Shown here piece after piece: positions 5,976-13,855 of a stretch of DNA of 16,679 nt (the first letter of the stretch is position 1; each line of letters starts with the position of its first letter). The translations under genes and the position numbers were made by a program. Location: contig HF993251.1 in assembly GCA_000436795.1 (NCBI GenBank), positions 1-16,679 on the forward strand, read 5' to 3'. The notes below the pieces were generated by a model. It saw only the letters and a list, made by a program, of their open reading frames with translations. It did not search any database and was not told where the DNA came from. Origin of the DNA: Bacteroides sp. CAG:1076 (lineage in GTDB: Bacteria; Bacteroidota; Bacteroidia; Bacteroidales; Bacteroidaceae).

Positions 5976-6407
5976 TCTCCGTGTACGATATGTGGCAGAT
6001 TGTGTTTTTACAATATAACTTCTTTTTGTCGAGAAATGGAAAATAATATCTTTTAAGCTTTGAGCAGAAAAGATCATTAGATGTTGTTTGGTAAAACAGG
6101 TTGACGATAATTTGTGATGTTGAATTGCGTGTTGTTTGTAGTTGAGTAGCCATCTTCAGAAAAATGGATGCTTAAGATGTTGATAAATAAGTAATATCAT
6201 AGGAAAATACTTTGTGAAGTCTATCTACCAATGAAAGAAAAATATTTCTGACATTCGAGATTTTTGTAAAATAAAAATAAACTAAAAAAAGAGTTTATAG
6301 CGAAAATAAAATAGGGAAATATTTCTTTATTCTGCACATTTTTGTTTTCTTTGTGCAGTTGATATGAACCAACTTTAGATTTTAATACCATTAAAAACAA
6401 CTTGATT
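5976..6407. other. intergenic region before the methylmalonyl-CoA cluster
   Basis: This AT-rich 432-bp gap encodes no convincing protein. It has a hairpin at 6048-6054/6068-6074 (ATCTTTT/AAAAGAT) that could end the upstream transcript, and a 7-bp inverted repeat at 6332-6358 listed separately. A weak promoter pair is TTTG 6350-6353 with TAGATTTT 6376-6383 (22-nt spacing, one mismatch), about 25 nt before the epimerase ATG. Long A/T runs fill 6265-6320. Confidence 0.5.
6332..6358. promoter_or_regulatory. inverted repeat upstream of the epimerase
   Basis: CTGCACA (6332-6338) and TGTGCAG (6352-6358) are perfect inverted copies around a 13-nt T-rich centre, 50 bp before the start codon. The candidate -33 box (6350-6353) overlaps the right arm, so this could be an operator. 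Regulator unknown. Confidence 0.35.
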
Positions 6408-6812
6408 ATGAAAATTTCTCACATCGAACATTTGGGAATTGCTGTAAAAAGCATTGAAGAAGCCCTTCCTTATTATGAAAATGTACTTGGATTGAAATGT
6501 TATAATATAGAAACTGTCGAAGATCAGAAAGTGAAAACTGCTTTTCTGAAATGTGGTGAAACGAAAATTGAATTACTTGAACCTACAGGACCTGACAGTA
6601 CGATTGCTAAGTTTATTGAAAACAGAGGCATGGGAGTTCATCATGTAGCATTTGCTGTTGAAGATGGTGTAGCAAATGCTTTGGCTGAAGCTGAAACAAA
6701 TGGCATTCGTCTTATTGATAAAGCTCCGAGAAAAGGTGCAGAAGGCTTGAGTATTGCTTTCCTTCATCCGAAATCAACGATGGGGGTATTAACCGAACTT
6801 TGTGAAAAATAA
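6408..6812 (+). CDS. mce: methylmalonyl-CoA epimerase
   Basis: Start ATG 6408 (MKISHIEHLGIAV) gives 134 residues; an in-frame TTG two codons earlier is less likely. The protein is a vicinal-oxygen-chelate/glyoxalase fold dimer with two repeated modules. Metal ligands expected in this family are visible: His8 (IEHLGIAV), Glu55 (IELLEP region), His79 (GVHHVAF) and Glu130 (LTELCEK end). It interconverts (R)- and (S)-methylmalonyl-CoA, supplying the epimer used by the decarboxylase downstream after succinyl-CoA rearrangement by the B12-dependent mutase (not in this window). It is 186 nt upstream of mmdA in the same direction, but a long stem-loop separates them. Confidence 0.96.
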   Translation: MKISHIEHLGIAVKSIEEALPYYENVLGLKCYNIETVEDQKVKTAFLKCGETKIELLEPTGPDSTIAKFIENRGMGVHHVAFAVEDGVANALAEAETNGIRLIDKAPRKGAEGLSIAFLHPKSTMGVLTELCEK

Positions 6813-6871
6813 TTACGGACAATGAATGAAATGGTGAGGACATTGACCGTTTGTTGTCATTCGGAATAAAG

Positions 6872-6927
6872 AAGTGACGGAGAATTTTGTGAACATTTAT
6901 GAATGTATGCAAGATTCTTCGTCACTT
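6872..6927 (+). terminator. long stem-loop between mce and mmdA (terminator or attenuator)
   Basis: Segment 6872-6885 is complementary to 6914-6927 over 14 positions with one G-U pair, making one of the strongest hairpins in the window; within the loop, ACATT/AATGT (6894-6898 with 6903-6907) forms a further 5-bp stem. A T-rich tail (TTTGTTGCTTTT) follows. It may end the epimerase transcript or reduce read-through into mmdA. A second weak -7 like box, TAAATTTC, lies at 6984-6991 before mmdA. Confidence 0.6.
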
Positions 6928-6998
6928 TGTTGCTTTTAAGCGAAGGAATGTCCGCCGTTGTATGTTGTCATTTACTAATTTAATAAATTTCTAGTACC

Positions 6999-8552
6999 AT
7001 GAGTAACCAACTTGAAAAAGTAAAAGAGCTTATCGAACTGCGTGCCCAGGCTCGTTTGGGCGGTGGTGAGAAGGCTATCGAAAAGCAACACGCTAAAGGG
7101 AAATATACAGCACGCGAACGTATTGCCATGCTGCTTGACGAAGGTAGTTTTGAAGAAATGGATATGTTCGTAAAACATCGTTGTACTAATTTCGGTATGG
7201 ATAAGAAACATTATTTGGGCGACGGTGTTGTTACAGGATATGGAACAATTGAAGGACGACTGGTGTATGTCTTTGCACAAGACTTTACCGTATCGGCTGG
7301 TTCATTGTCGGAAACCATGTCTCAAAAGATCTGCAAGGTTATGGATATGGCTATGAAGATGGGAGCTCCTTGTATCGGACTGAACGATTCGGGTGGAGCG
7401 CGTATTCAGGAAGGTATCAATGCATTGGCTGGATATGCTGAAATTTTCCAGCGCAACATATTGGCTTCTGGAGTAGTTCCTCAGATTTCAGGTATCTTTG
7501 GTCCCTGTGCCGGTGGTGCTGTGTATTCTCCTGCCTTGACCGATTTTACCTTGATGATGGAAGGTACTTCGTATATGTTCCTTACTGGCCCGAAGGTGGT
7601 AAAGACTGTGACCGGAGAAGATGTTTCACAAGAGGACTTGGGAGGTGCAAGTGTACATTCAACTCGTTCGGGTGTAACTCACTTTACAGCTGCTACTGAA
7701 GAAGAAGGTCTTGCTCTGATTCGTAAACTATTAAGCTACATACCTCAGAATAATCTGGAAGAACCTCCTTATGTCGACTGCACAGATCCGATTGACCGTC
7801 TGGAAGATTCATTGAATGAAATCATTCCGGATAGCCCGAACAAGGCTTATGATATGTATGAAGTTATCGGAGCAATTGTTGATAATGGTGAGTTCCTCGA
7901 AGTACAGCGTGATTTTGCCAAAAATATCATAATAGGTTTTGCTCGTTTCAATGGACAATCGGTAGGTATTGTTGCCAATCAGCCGAAGTTCTTGGCCGGA
8001 GTATTGGACTGTAATGCTTCTCGTAAAGCTGCACGTTTTGTTCGTTTCTGCGATGCTTTCAATATTCCTATTGTGTCATTGGTGGATGTTCCGGGATTCC
8101 TTCCAGGAACAGGACAAGAATACAATGCTGTTATTTTGCATGGAGCTAAATTACTTTATGCTTACGGCGAAGCTACTGTACCTAAAGTTACTGTAACTTT
8201 ACGTAAGTCGTATGGAGGTTCGCATATTGTAATGAGTTGTAAGCAGTTGCGTGGTGATATGAACTACGCATGGCCAACTGCAGAGATTGCTGTAATGGGT
8301 GGAGCCGGAGCTGTAGAGGTCTTGTATGCTAAAGAGGCAAAAGAAGCTGCCGATCCGAAAGCGTTCATGGCTGAGAAGGAAGCAGAGTATACTAAATTGT
8401 TTGCAAATCCGTATAATGCTGCTAAATATGGTTATATAGACGATGTGATAGAGCCGCGTAATACTCGTTTCCGTATTATTCGTGCTCTGCAGCAGTTACA
8501 GACTAAGAAGCTGACGAATCCGGCTAAGAAACACGGAAATATTCCATTGTAA
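6999..8552 (+). CDS. mmdA: methylmalonyl-CoA decarboxylase alpha subunit (carboxyltransferase, PccB-like)
   Basis: The 517-residue protein is a full-length biotin-dependent carboxyltransferase with tandem crotonase-like domains. The N-domain has [14 protein letters not shown] and [12 protein letters not shown] (from Asp130), the CoA-site and oxyanion regions. The C-domain has [14 protein letters not shown] (Asp363 to Glu374) and [20 protein letters not shown], the biotin-side motifs. It moves the carboxyl group of (S)-methylmalonyl-CoA onto biotin of the carrier protein, giving propionyl-CoA; the beta subunit then releases CO2. No biotin carboxylase is nearby, and the beta and gamma partners are of the sodium-pump type, so decarboxylation is much likelier than propionyl-CoA carboxylation. 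Cytoplasmic, peripherally attached to the membrane complex. The lipoprotein gene follows after 42 nt. Confidence 0.95.
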   Translation: MSNQLEKVKELIELRAQARLGGGEKAIEKQHAKGKYTARERIAMLLDEGSFEEMDMFVKHRCTNFGMDKKHYLGDGVVTGYGTIEGRLVYVFAQDFTVSAGSLSETMSQKICKVMDMAMKMGAPCIGLNDSGGARIQEGINALAGYAEIFQRNILASGVVPQISGIFGPCAGGAVYSPALTDFTLMMEGTSYMFLTGPKVVKTVTGEDVSQEDLGGASVHSTRSGVTHFTAATEEEGLALIRKLLSYIPQNNLEEPPYVDCTDPIDRLEDSLNEIIPDSPNKAYDMYEVIGAIVDNGEFLEVQRDFAKNIIIGFARFNGQSVGIVANQPKFLAGVLDCNASRKAARFVRFCDAFNIPIVSLVDVPGFLPGTGQEYNAVILHGAKLLYAYGEATVPKVTVTLRKSYGGSHIVMSCKQLRGDMNYAWPTAEIAVMGGAGAVEVLYAKEAKEAADPKAFMAEKEAEYTKLFANPYNAAKYGYIDDVIEPRNTRFRIIRALQQLQTKKLTNPAKKHGNIPL

Positions 8553-8594
8553 TTCGTGGACTATTCGATTATTAACTTTCAACTTAAGAAATCT

Positions 8595-9524
8595 ATGAGA
8601 AAAAACAGAATAGGAATATTTCTTTCTTTGCTATTGCTGGTCGGTTTTACTTCTTGTACAGAAACGAAATCGAACAGTAAGCTGGTCATCAATGAAGTAC
8701 TGGTGGACAATCAGAATAACTTCCAAGATGATTATGGCGTACATAGCGGCTGGATTGAAATATTCAATAAGGCATATAGTACAGCCGATCTTGCCGGGTG
8801 CTTGCTGAAAGTGAGTAGTGAACCGGGAGATACCGCTACCTATTTCATTCCGAAAGGCGATGTACTGACCAGCATCAAGCCGCGTCAGCATACACTTTTT
8901 TGGGCAGACGGAAATCCGAGACGTGGAACTTTCCATACCAATTTTGTATTGAGTAAGACTAATGCAAACTGGATTGGGTTGTATGACTCTGGTAAAAAGT
9001 TACTTGATGAAGTGACGGTTCCAGCCGGAATTTTGAATGGAGATCAGTCGTATGCCAGAGTAGGAGATGCTTCGGCTGAGTGGGAAGTCAAAGGAGCGAG
9101 CGCAGACAAATATGTGACTCCGAGTACAAACAATCAGACGATAGAGAGTAATCCTAAGATGGATAAGTTTGAACAACACGACCCCATAGGTATTGGTATG
9201 GCTATATCTGCCATGAGTGTTGTCTTTCTGGGACTGATATTGCTTTATATCTGCTTTAAACTGGTTGGTAAGGCTGCCATCAAGTTGCGTAAGCGTAATG
9301 CTATGATTGCACACAACATTACCGACAAGCAGGAAGCTAAGGAGAAAGGTTTGGGTGAGGCACCGGGTGAAGTGATTGCTGCTATTTCTATGGCATTGCA
9401 TGAAGCGCAGGGAGCCGACCATGATGTAGAAGAAACAATCTTGACCATCAGTCGTGTGAAACGTAGTTATTCTCCGTGGAGTTCGAAGATTTATACTTTA
9501 CGTGAAACTCCACATAAGAAATAA
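8595..9524 (+). CDS. lipoprotein fusing a lamin-tail-like domain to an OadG-like gamma subunit
   Basis: I chose ATG 8595 (MRKNRIGIFLSLLLLVGFTSC), giving 309 residues with a type II signal peptide and lipobox GFTSC, Cys21. Residues about 28-170 read as a lamin-tail/LTD-type beta domain (LVINEVLVDNQN, HSGWIEIFNKA, DLAGCLL, TNFVLSKTNANWIGLYD). A linker leads to one membrane span, about 198-222 (IGIGMAISAMSVVFLGLILL). The cytoplasmic tail has EVIAAISMALHE and ends RSYSPWSSKIYTLRE, as in OadG-type sodium-pump gamma subunits, which are normally only about 80-100 residues. OadG stabilises the pump and contacts the alpha subunit; the extra domain would face the periplasm. It sits between mmdA and the biotin carrier, the place of the gamma gene. 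Lipidation of a protein that also spans the membrane is unusual but plausible. The fold assignment of the N-domain is by motif only. Confidence 0.82.
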   Translation: MRKNRIGIFLSLLLLVGFTSCTETKSNSKLVINEVLVDNQNNFQDDYGVHSGWIEIFNKAYSTADLAGCLLKVSSEPGDTATYFIPKGDVLTSIKPRQHTLFWADGNPRRGTFHTNFVLSKTNANWIGLYDSGKKLLDEVTVPAGILNGDQSYARVGDASAEWEVKGASADKYVTPSTNNQTIESNPKMDKFEQHDPIGIGMAISAMSVVFLGLILLYICFKLVGKAAIKLRKRNAMIAHNITDKQEAKEKGLGEAPGEVIAAISMALHEAQGADHDVEETILTISRVKRSYSPWSSKIYTLRETPHKK

Positions 9525-9546
9525 TCATCTTAAAATGATAAAAACC

Positions 9547-9975
9547 ATGAAAGAATACAGATATAAAATTAACGGAAACTTGTATAAGGTAACCGTGGGT
9601 GACATAGAAGATAACAATGTGCGTGTAGAAGTAAATGGCACGCCATATACCGTAGAATTAGAAAAACAAAATAAGCCGAAAATTAAACCTGTAGTACGTA
9701 CCGCATCTACCAGTCCGGCTGCTCCTCCTGCTGCTGTAACTCGTCCGGCGAGTGTCGGAAGCAAGGCTGGCATCAAGTCACCGCTTCCTGGTGTAATTCT
9801 TGAAATCAAAGTAAAGGAAGGCGATATGGTAAAACGCGGACAAACGTTGCTTATTCTGGAAGCCATGAAGATGGAAAACGATATCAAAGCAGACCGCGAT
9901 GGTAAAGTTACTTCTATCAAGGTAAGCAAGGGAGAATCTATTCTTGAAGGTACAGACCTTATAATCATCGAGTAA
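9547..9975 (+). CDS. mmdC: biotin carboxyl carrier subunit of the decarboxylase
   Basis: ATG 9547 (MKEYRYKINGNLYKV) gives 142 residues; another in-frame ATG at 9535 would add only four. An N-terminal beta domain (1-40) is followed by a flexible Pro/Ala-rich linker (about 48-72: PVVRTASTSPAAPPAAV) and a C-terminal biotinyl/lipoyl domain (75-142) with IKSPLPGVILEIKVKEGD and the biotinylation motif EAMKMEND, Lys108 being the biotin-bearing residue. The linker lets biotin swing between the carboxyltransferase (MmdA) and the membrane beta subunit. It lies 22 nt after the gamma gene and one base before the beta gene, so translation is probably coupled. Confidence 0.95.
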   Translation: MKEYRYKINGNLYKVTVGDIEDNNVRVEVNGTPYTVELEKQNKPKIKPVVRTASTSPAAPPAAVTRPASVGSKAGIKSPLPGVILEIKVKEGDMVKRGQTLLILEAMKMENDIKADRDGKVTSIKVSKGESILEGTDLIIIE

Positions 9976-9976
9976 T

Positions 9977-11137
9977 ATGGGAGAATTTAGTAGTTTTTTA
10001 CAAAATAACCTGGCAGACTTCTGGACCTATACTGGTTTTTACAATGCCACTCCGGGACATCTTATTATGATCCTGATAGGTATAGTGTTCATTTATCTTG
10101 CCATTGCTAAGGAATTCGAACCGATGTTGCTGATTCCTATCGGATTTGGTATACTTATCGGTAATATTCCGTTCAATATGGAAGCCGGACTGAAAGTAGG
10201 TATCTACGAGGAAGGCTCAGTTCTTAACATTTTGTATCAGGGAGTGACTTCCGGATGGTATCCGCCGCTTATCTTTTTAGGCATTGGGGCGATGACGGAC
10301 TTCTCGGCTCTGATCTCGAATCCGAAACTGATGCTGATTGGTGCAGCTGCTCAGTTTGGTATCTTCGGCGCCTACATGATTGCACTGGAAATTGGTTTCG
10401 ATCCGATGCAGGCTGCTGCTATTGGTATTATCGGTGGTGCCGATGGTCCGACGGCTATCTTCCTGTCATCGAAGCTGGCACCTAACCTGATGGGAGCAAT
10501 TGCGGTTTCGGCTTATTCGTATATGGCACTTGTGCCTGTGATACAGCCTCCTGTTATGCGACTGCTGACTACTAAAAAAGAACGTCTTATCCGTATGAAA
10601 GCACCTCGTGCCGTATCGCATACAGAAAAGGTGATGTTCCCTATTATCGGTTTGTTGCTTACTTGCTTCCTGGTTCCTTCCGGTTTGCCATTGCTGGGTA
10701 TGCTGTTCTTCGGTAATCTGCTGAAAGAAAGTGGTGTAACCCGTCGTCTTGCAGAAACAGCCCGTGGTCCGCTGATTGATACAATTACTATTTTGTTAGG
10801 ACTGACCGTAGGAGCTTCTACTCAGGCATCTGAGTTCTTGACCTGGGATTCTATCAAGATCTTTATTTTGGGAGCGTTGTCATTCTTTATTGCTACTGCT
10901 TCTGGAGTGATTTTCGTTAAGATATTCAACTTGGTATTGAAGAAAGAAAATAAGATTAATCCGCTTATCGGTAATGCCGGTGTTTCTGCCGTTCCCGACT
11001 CAGCACGTATTTCTCAGGTAGTAGGATTGGAATACGATCCGACTAACTACTTGTTGATGCACGCTATGGGTCCGAATGTTGCTGGAGTAATTGGTTCAGC
11101 TGTGGCTGCCGGTATCTTGTTGGGATTCTTGATTTGA
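9977..11137 (+). CDS. mmdB: sodium-translocating decarboxylase beta subunit
   Basis: The 386-residue, strongly hydrophobic protein is an integral membrane subunit of the OadB/MmdB/GcdB family, of usual or slightly short length, with about nine to eleven hydrophobic spans. The family signature GGADGPTAIFLSSKLAP (from residue 153, Asp156) lies in the re-entrant segment that binds Na+ in related pumps, and the second conserved block, GNAGVSAVPDSARISQV (around 330-347), is also intact. It decarboxylates carboxybiotin and drives Na+ outward. The start lies one base after the biotin carrier stop. The start MGEFSSFLQNNLADFW has no signal peptide. It is the last gene of the cluster, followed by a hairpin. 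Confidence 0.95.
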   Translation: MGEFSSFLQNNLADFWTYTGFYNATPGHLIMILIGIVFIYLAIAKEFEPMLLIPIGFGILIGNIPFNMEAGLKVGIYEEGSVLNILYQGVTSGWYPPLIFLGIGAMTDFSALISNPKLMLIGAAAQFGIFGAYMIALEIGFDPMQAAAIGIIGGADGPTAIFLSSKLAPNLMGAIAVSAYSYMALVPVIQPPVMRLLTTKKERLIRMKAPRAVSHTEKVMFPIIGLLLTCFLVPSGLPLLGMLFFGNLLKESGVTRRLAETARGPLIDTITILLGLTVGASTQASEFLTWDSIKIFILGALSFFIATASGVIFVKIFNLVLKKENKINPLIGNAGVSAVPDSARISQVVGLEYDPTNYLLMHAMGPNVAGVIGSAVAAGILLGFLI

Positions 11138-11173
11138 TAGAAAATTCATAATATAAGCTTTTTTAAGATTATC

Positions 11174-11216
11174 ATGCCCTCTGCCTGACTGTGTGAACAG
11201 TTTTGGCAGGGGGCAT
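11174..11216 (+). terminator. hairpin after the decarboxylase cluster
   Basis: ATGCCCTCTGCC (11174-11185) pairs with 11205-11216 over 12 bp (one G-U), with an inner ACTGT/ACAGT stem (11188-11192 with 11197-11201, loop GTGA), a long GC-rich structure. It is followed by AATTATTAATAG, without a T tract. Probably the transcript end or a 3' stabilising structure. Confidence 0.6.
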
Positions 11217-11368
11217 AATTATTAATAGTCTATATTTATGAGATTCCGGTAAAAGTTTCTTTATAATGATTTTAGGAATCATTTTCCTATTTGATGTGTT
11301 AATTGTTAATTAAATGAATGATAAATTGTAACATATTGAAATTTAGATTGACTTTAAGCCATCATGTT

Positions 11369-11399
11369 TTTGTCGGGTTAAAAATAAGTTGTACTTTCG
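11369..11399 (+). promoter_or_regulatory. promoter of the cation transporter gene
   Basis: TTTG (11369-11372) and TACTTTCG (11392-11399, one mismatch to TAnnTTTG) are 19 nt apart, fitting the Bacteroides -33/-7 consensus. Transcription would start near 11406, 30 nt before ATG 11436, which is preceded by a purine-rich GAGG. Confidence 0.65.
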
Positions 11400-11435
11400 T
11401 CCACTCATTTTTCAAACTTCAATCTTTTGAGGATT

Positions 11436-12437
11436 ATGGAACTAACAGAGAATAAATTAAAGCAAAAAGTCCAGCGAAACATACTGATGATATCAGTATT
11501 AATTTTGGTGGTTAAGTTCGTCGCGTATTACCTGACCAATTCTGTAGGTGTACTGACGGATGCTATGGAGAGTATAGTCAATGTGGCAGCTGGAACAATA
11601 AGTTTGTTCAGCTTGTGCTGGTCGGAAAAGCCTCGGGACACTGATCATCCTTTCGGGCATGGTAAAATAGAACTGATATCGGCTTCTATCGAGGGCATAT
11701 TGATATCAATTGCCGGAGGAATGATTATTTATGAAGGTATAAAGCGATTGCTTGTACCGGATGAAATTCAAAAGGTAGATATCGGTATTTATATCATTGC
11801 AGTATCGGGACTGATTAATTATCTGATGGGGTGGTATAGCATACATATCGGAAAGAAGTATAATTCTATTGCGCTGGTGGCAGGAGGAAAACATTTGCAG
11901 TCGGATACTTACTCTACGATTGGTTTGGTAGTAGGATTGATTCTTCTTTATTTTACGAAAATTACCTGGATAGATAGTGCCATGGCACTTATCTTTGGGT
12001 CCATCATCATCATAACCGGAATTTCTATTCTGAGAAAGACGACGGACAACTTACTGGATAGAGCAGATATCAATTTGTTGAAAGATCTTGCCGATACACT
12101 AAACCGTAACCGAAAACCGGAATGGATTGATATCCATAACGTAAAGGTTTTAAAATCGGGAACTTCTCTGTATATGGATTGTGACCTGACTATTCCCTGG
12201 TATTATAACATTGATCAAGGGCATCGCATCGGAGCTCAGTTGCAGAAGGTACTGAACGATAAGTATTCGGAGCATGCTGTACTGAATATTCATTTGGACC
12301 CATGTAACATTTTTGAGAGTCCGAAATGTAGTAAATGTCTGTGTACGGATTGTCCGTATCGTAAACAAAAGTTTGATCAGGTTGAGGAAATCAATGTCAC
12401 GACGTTTATCCGCAATGAAATGGAACGACATGAGTAA
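11436..12437 (+). CDS. cation diffusion facilitator transporter with cysteine-rich tail
   Basis: ATG 11436 (MELTENKLKQKVQRN) gives 333 residues. The N-terminal part has the six-helix CDF transport domain: TM2 contains LTDAMESIVN (Asp42), the loop carries DHPFGHGKIE (70-79), and TM5 has KHLQSD (His153, Asp157), matching the HxxxD metal site of FieF. In TM2, however, the second site residue of FieF (Asp49) falls at Ser46 (TDAMES), so the site is not classical. The cytoplasmic C-terminal domain (about 205-290) has the usual small ferredoxin-like fold ending HLDPCN. A further 40 residues carry CSKCLCTDC (Cys298, 301, 303, 306) after Cys290, a potential metal-binding cluster. It exports Zn2+, Fe2+ or similar divalent metals by proton antiport. 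The gene stands alone and ends in a bidirectional terminator. Confidence 0.9.
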   Translation: MELTENKLKQKVQRNILMISVLILVVKFVAYYLTNSVGVLTDAMESIVNVAAGTISLFSLCWSEKPRDTDHPFGHGKIELISASIEGILISIAGGMIIYEGIKRLLVPDEIQKVDIGIYIIAVSGLINYLMGWYSIHIGKKYNSIALVAGGKHLQSDTYSTIGLVVGLILLYFTKITWIDSAMALIFGSIIIITGISILRKTTDNLLDRADINLLKDLADTLNRNRKPEWIDIHNVKVLKSGTSLYMDCDLTIPWYYNIDQGHRIGAQLQKVLNDKYSEHAVLNIHLDPCNIFESPKCSKCLCTDCPYRKQKFDQVEEINVTTFIRNEMERHE

Positions 12438-12447
12438 GTGACAATTC

Positions 12448-12509
12448 GATAAATAAAAAAAGAGATGCGATGAAATTCATTCTTCATCGCATCTCTTTTT
12501 TTATTTATC
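12448..12509. terminator. bidirectional intrinsic terminator (perfect 27-bp inverted repeat)
   Basis: Segment 12448-12474 is the exact reverse complement of 12483-12509, with an 8-nt loop. A core (AGAGATGCGATGA and its mate) is flanked by an A run on one side and a T run on the other, so each strand sees a hairpin followed by Ts. It serves both convergent genes, the CDF transporter and SusD-like gene. The right arm shares two bases with the stop codon of the SusD-like gene. Confidence 0.92.
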
Positions 12510-13842
12510 AATGAGTTAAGTTCGGATTAGCTGCTATTGCCTCCTTGGGAATTTGAAGCGTATAGCGCGGGTCATCCTGCTCCAATACATATTTCTGACC
12601 GTCGAGTATCTTTTCGATGCGTGGACGAGTTGTACGGCGTAAGTCGAACCAGCGGTGTCCTTCGAATGCAAGTTCTCGGGCACGTTCGTTCAGAATCTCT
12701 TTTATCAGTTCATCTTTACCCATGCTTTCTACAGAAGTTTTCTTTTGGGCATACGCTTCTACCGTATAACGCTTTTCCATAAGTTGCAGCAAACGCTTGC
12801 GAGCTTCAGGCAGGTTATCCGATTGTGCTGCTGCTTCTGCACTGTTCAGGTACAATTCGCCTGTACGTATAGTGCAACGAAATTCAGAATTACCCCCCTT
12901 TTTCGATTTGCGGTTACCGTCTTTATCTGCCGGAGCAAAGTAAGCATCCGGGCGAAGGTCGCCTTCCTGATACATTGTCAGGAATGAAGGAAGTACAGAT
13001 ACAGCATTCTGATAGTTGTTGTTAATCGTATATTCCAGTGCATTGATTGCTTCTACCGACTGATACTGGTTGGGTAATTTGAATCCGTCTGCCTTGAAAT
13101 CTTCCAGTTCATTTTTAGTTTTAAGAGCCTCTTCCGCCTGTGCATAAGCATTCTTCCAGTCACCCATGTATAGGTACACACGTGAACGGATAGCCGGAAC
13201 ACATACTTTGGTAAAACGGTAAGAGAGGGTAATGTCATCCCATTTTTCCACGTTTATCAGCTCTTCAGCACTTTTTAAATCTTCCAGAATAGAAGTATAC
13301 ACTTCGCTTACGGTATTGCGGAACAACTGTTTTTCCAGGTCAGTATCCAGTTTCAGTGGAATAGCTTTGGTAGCTGGAGCTCCCGGTTTGGTATAAGGCT
13401 GTCCGTGCAGATTCACCAGAATGAAATGCATGTATGCACGCATCAGGTAAGCCTCACCTGTAAGTTGTTCTATTTCGCTTTGACTTCCTTCGGATATTTC
13501 ATCGTGATGTTCAATGATGAAATTAGCAAAAAACAGTACTTCGTAATAATTAGCCCAGTCAAACGATACGGTAGTTGTAGAAGTTGTCGTACCTTCCCAT
13601 CGCTCGATAGCTCCATATTTGTCCTGATCGTTTTTATTGCTTACAAACATTTCGTCAGCACCCATACCGGCAAGTCCCCGGTCTGCCGGGACTGTTGTAC
13701 AGGCATTCAGCCATAAAGCACGGTATTCGGCCAGCGTTTGAGGAATCACACTCCCTGTTGGCTGAATATCCAGAAATTTGTCGCAGCCCGTCAAAAAGAA
13801 AGTCAGACAGGCAAAAAGCAAGCCAATATATTGTTTTTTCAT
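12508..13842 (-). CDS. SusD-like outer-membrane nutrient-binding lipoprotein (RagB/SusD family)
   Basis: The 444-residue protein starts MKKQYIGLLFACLTFFLTGC, a lipoprotein signal with lipobox LTGC and lipidated Cys20, followed by DKFLDIQPTGSVIP, the standard SusD N-terminus. The TPR-like helices are seen in RAYMHFILVNLHGQPY and RSRVYLYMGDWKNAYAQAEE, and the end carries RARELAFEGHRWFDLRR, the most conserved stretch of the family (SusD_RagB). It is shorter than many SusD proteins (about 500-600). Together with SusC it forms a lid over the transporter barrel on the cell surface and captures its ligand, usually a glycan but not always. It lies 13 nt downstream of the susC-like gene in the same operon. 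The ligand is unknown: no glycoside hydrolase or other telling gene is in the window. Confidence 0.94.
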   Translation of the reverse strand: MKKQYIGLLFACLTFFLTGCDKFLDIQPTGSVIPQTLAEYRALWLNACTTVPADRGLAGMGADEMFVSNKNDQDKYGAIERWEGTTTSTTTVSFDWANYYEVLFFANFIIEHHDEISEGSQSEIEQLTGEAYLMRAYMHFILVNLHGQPYTKPGAPATKAIPLKLDTDLEKQLFRNTVSEVYTSILEDLKSAEELINVEKWDDITLSYRFTKVCVPAIRSRVYLYMGDWKNAYAQAEEALKTKNELEDFKADGFKLPNQYQSVEAINALEYTINNNYQNAVSVLPSFLTMYQEGDLRPDAYFAPADKDGNRKSKKGGNSEFRCTIRTGELYLNSAEAAAQSDNLPEARKRLLQLMEKRYTVEAYAQKKTSVESMGKDELIKEILNERARELAFEGHRWFDLRRTTRPRIEKILDGQKYVLEQDDPRYTLQIPKEAIAANPNLTH

Positions 13843-13855
13843 TGTTCGTTACAAA

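Noticed and set aside
6208..6214. TACTTTG as a promoter -7 box in the 5976-6407 gap
   Set aside because: It lacks one base of TAnnTTTG, has no well placed TTTG upstream, and is nearly 200 bp from the epimerase start.
6999..8552. Reading mmdA as acetyl-CoA or propionyl-CoA carboxylase
   Set aside because: The neighbours are the Na+-pump beta and gamma subunits, and there is no biotin carboxylase, so decarboxylation is favoured.
9000..9422. 140-codon frame on the minus strand inside the LTD-OadG gene
   Set aside because: It is an antisense shadow of a gene with clear signal peptide, span and family tail. No independent start context or domain is visible.
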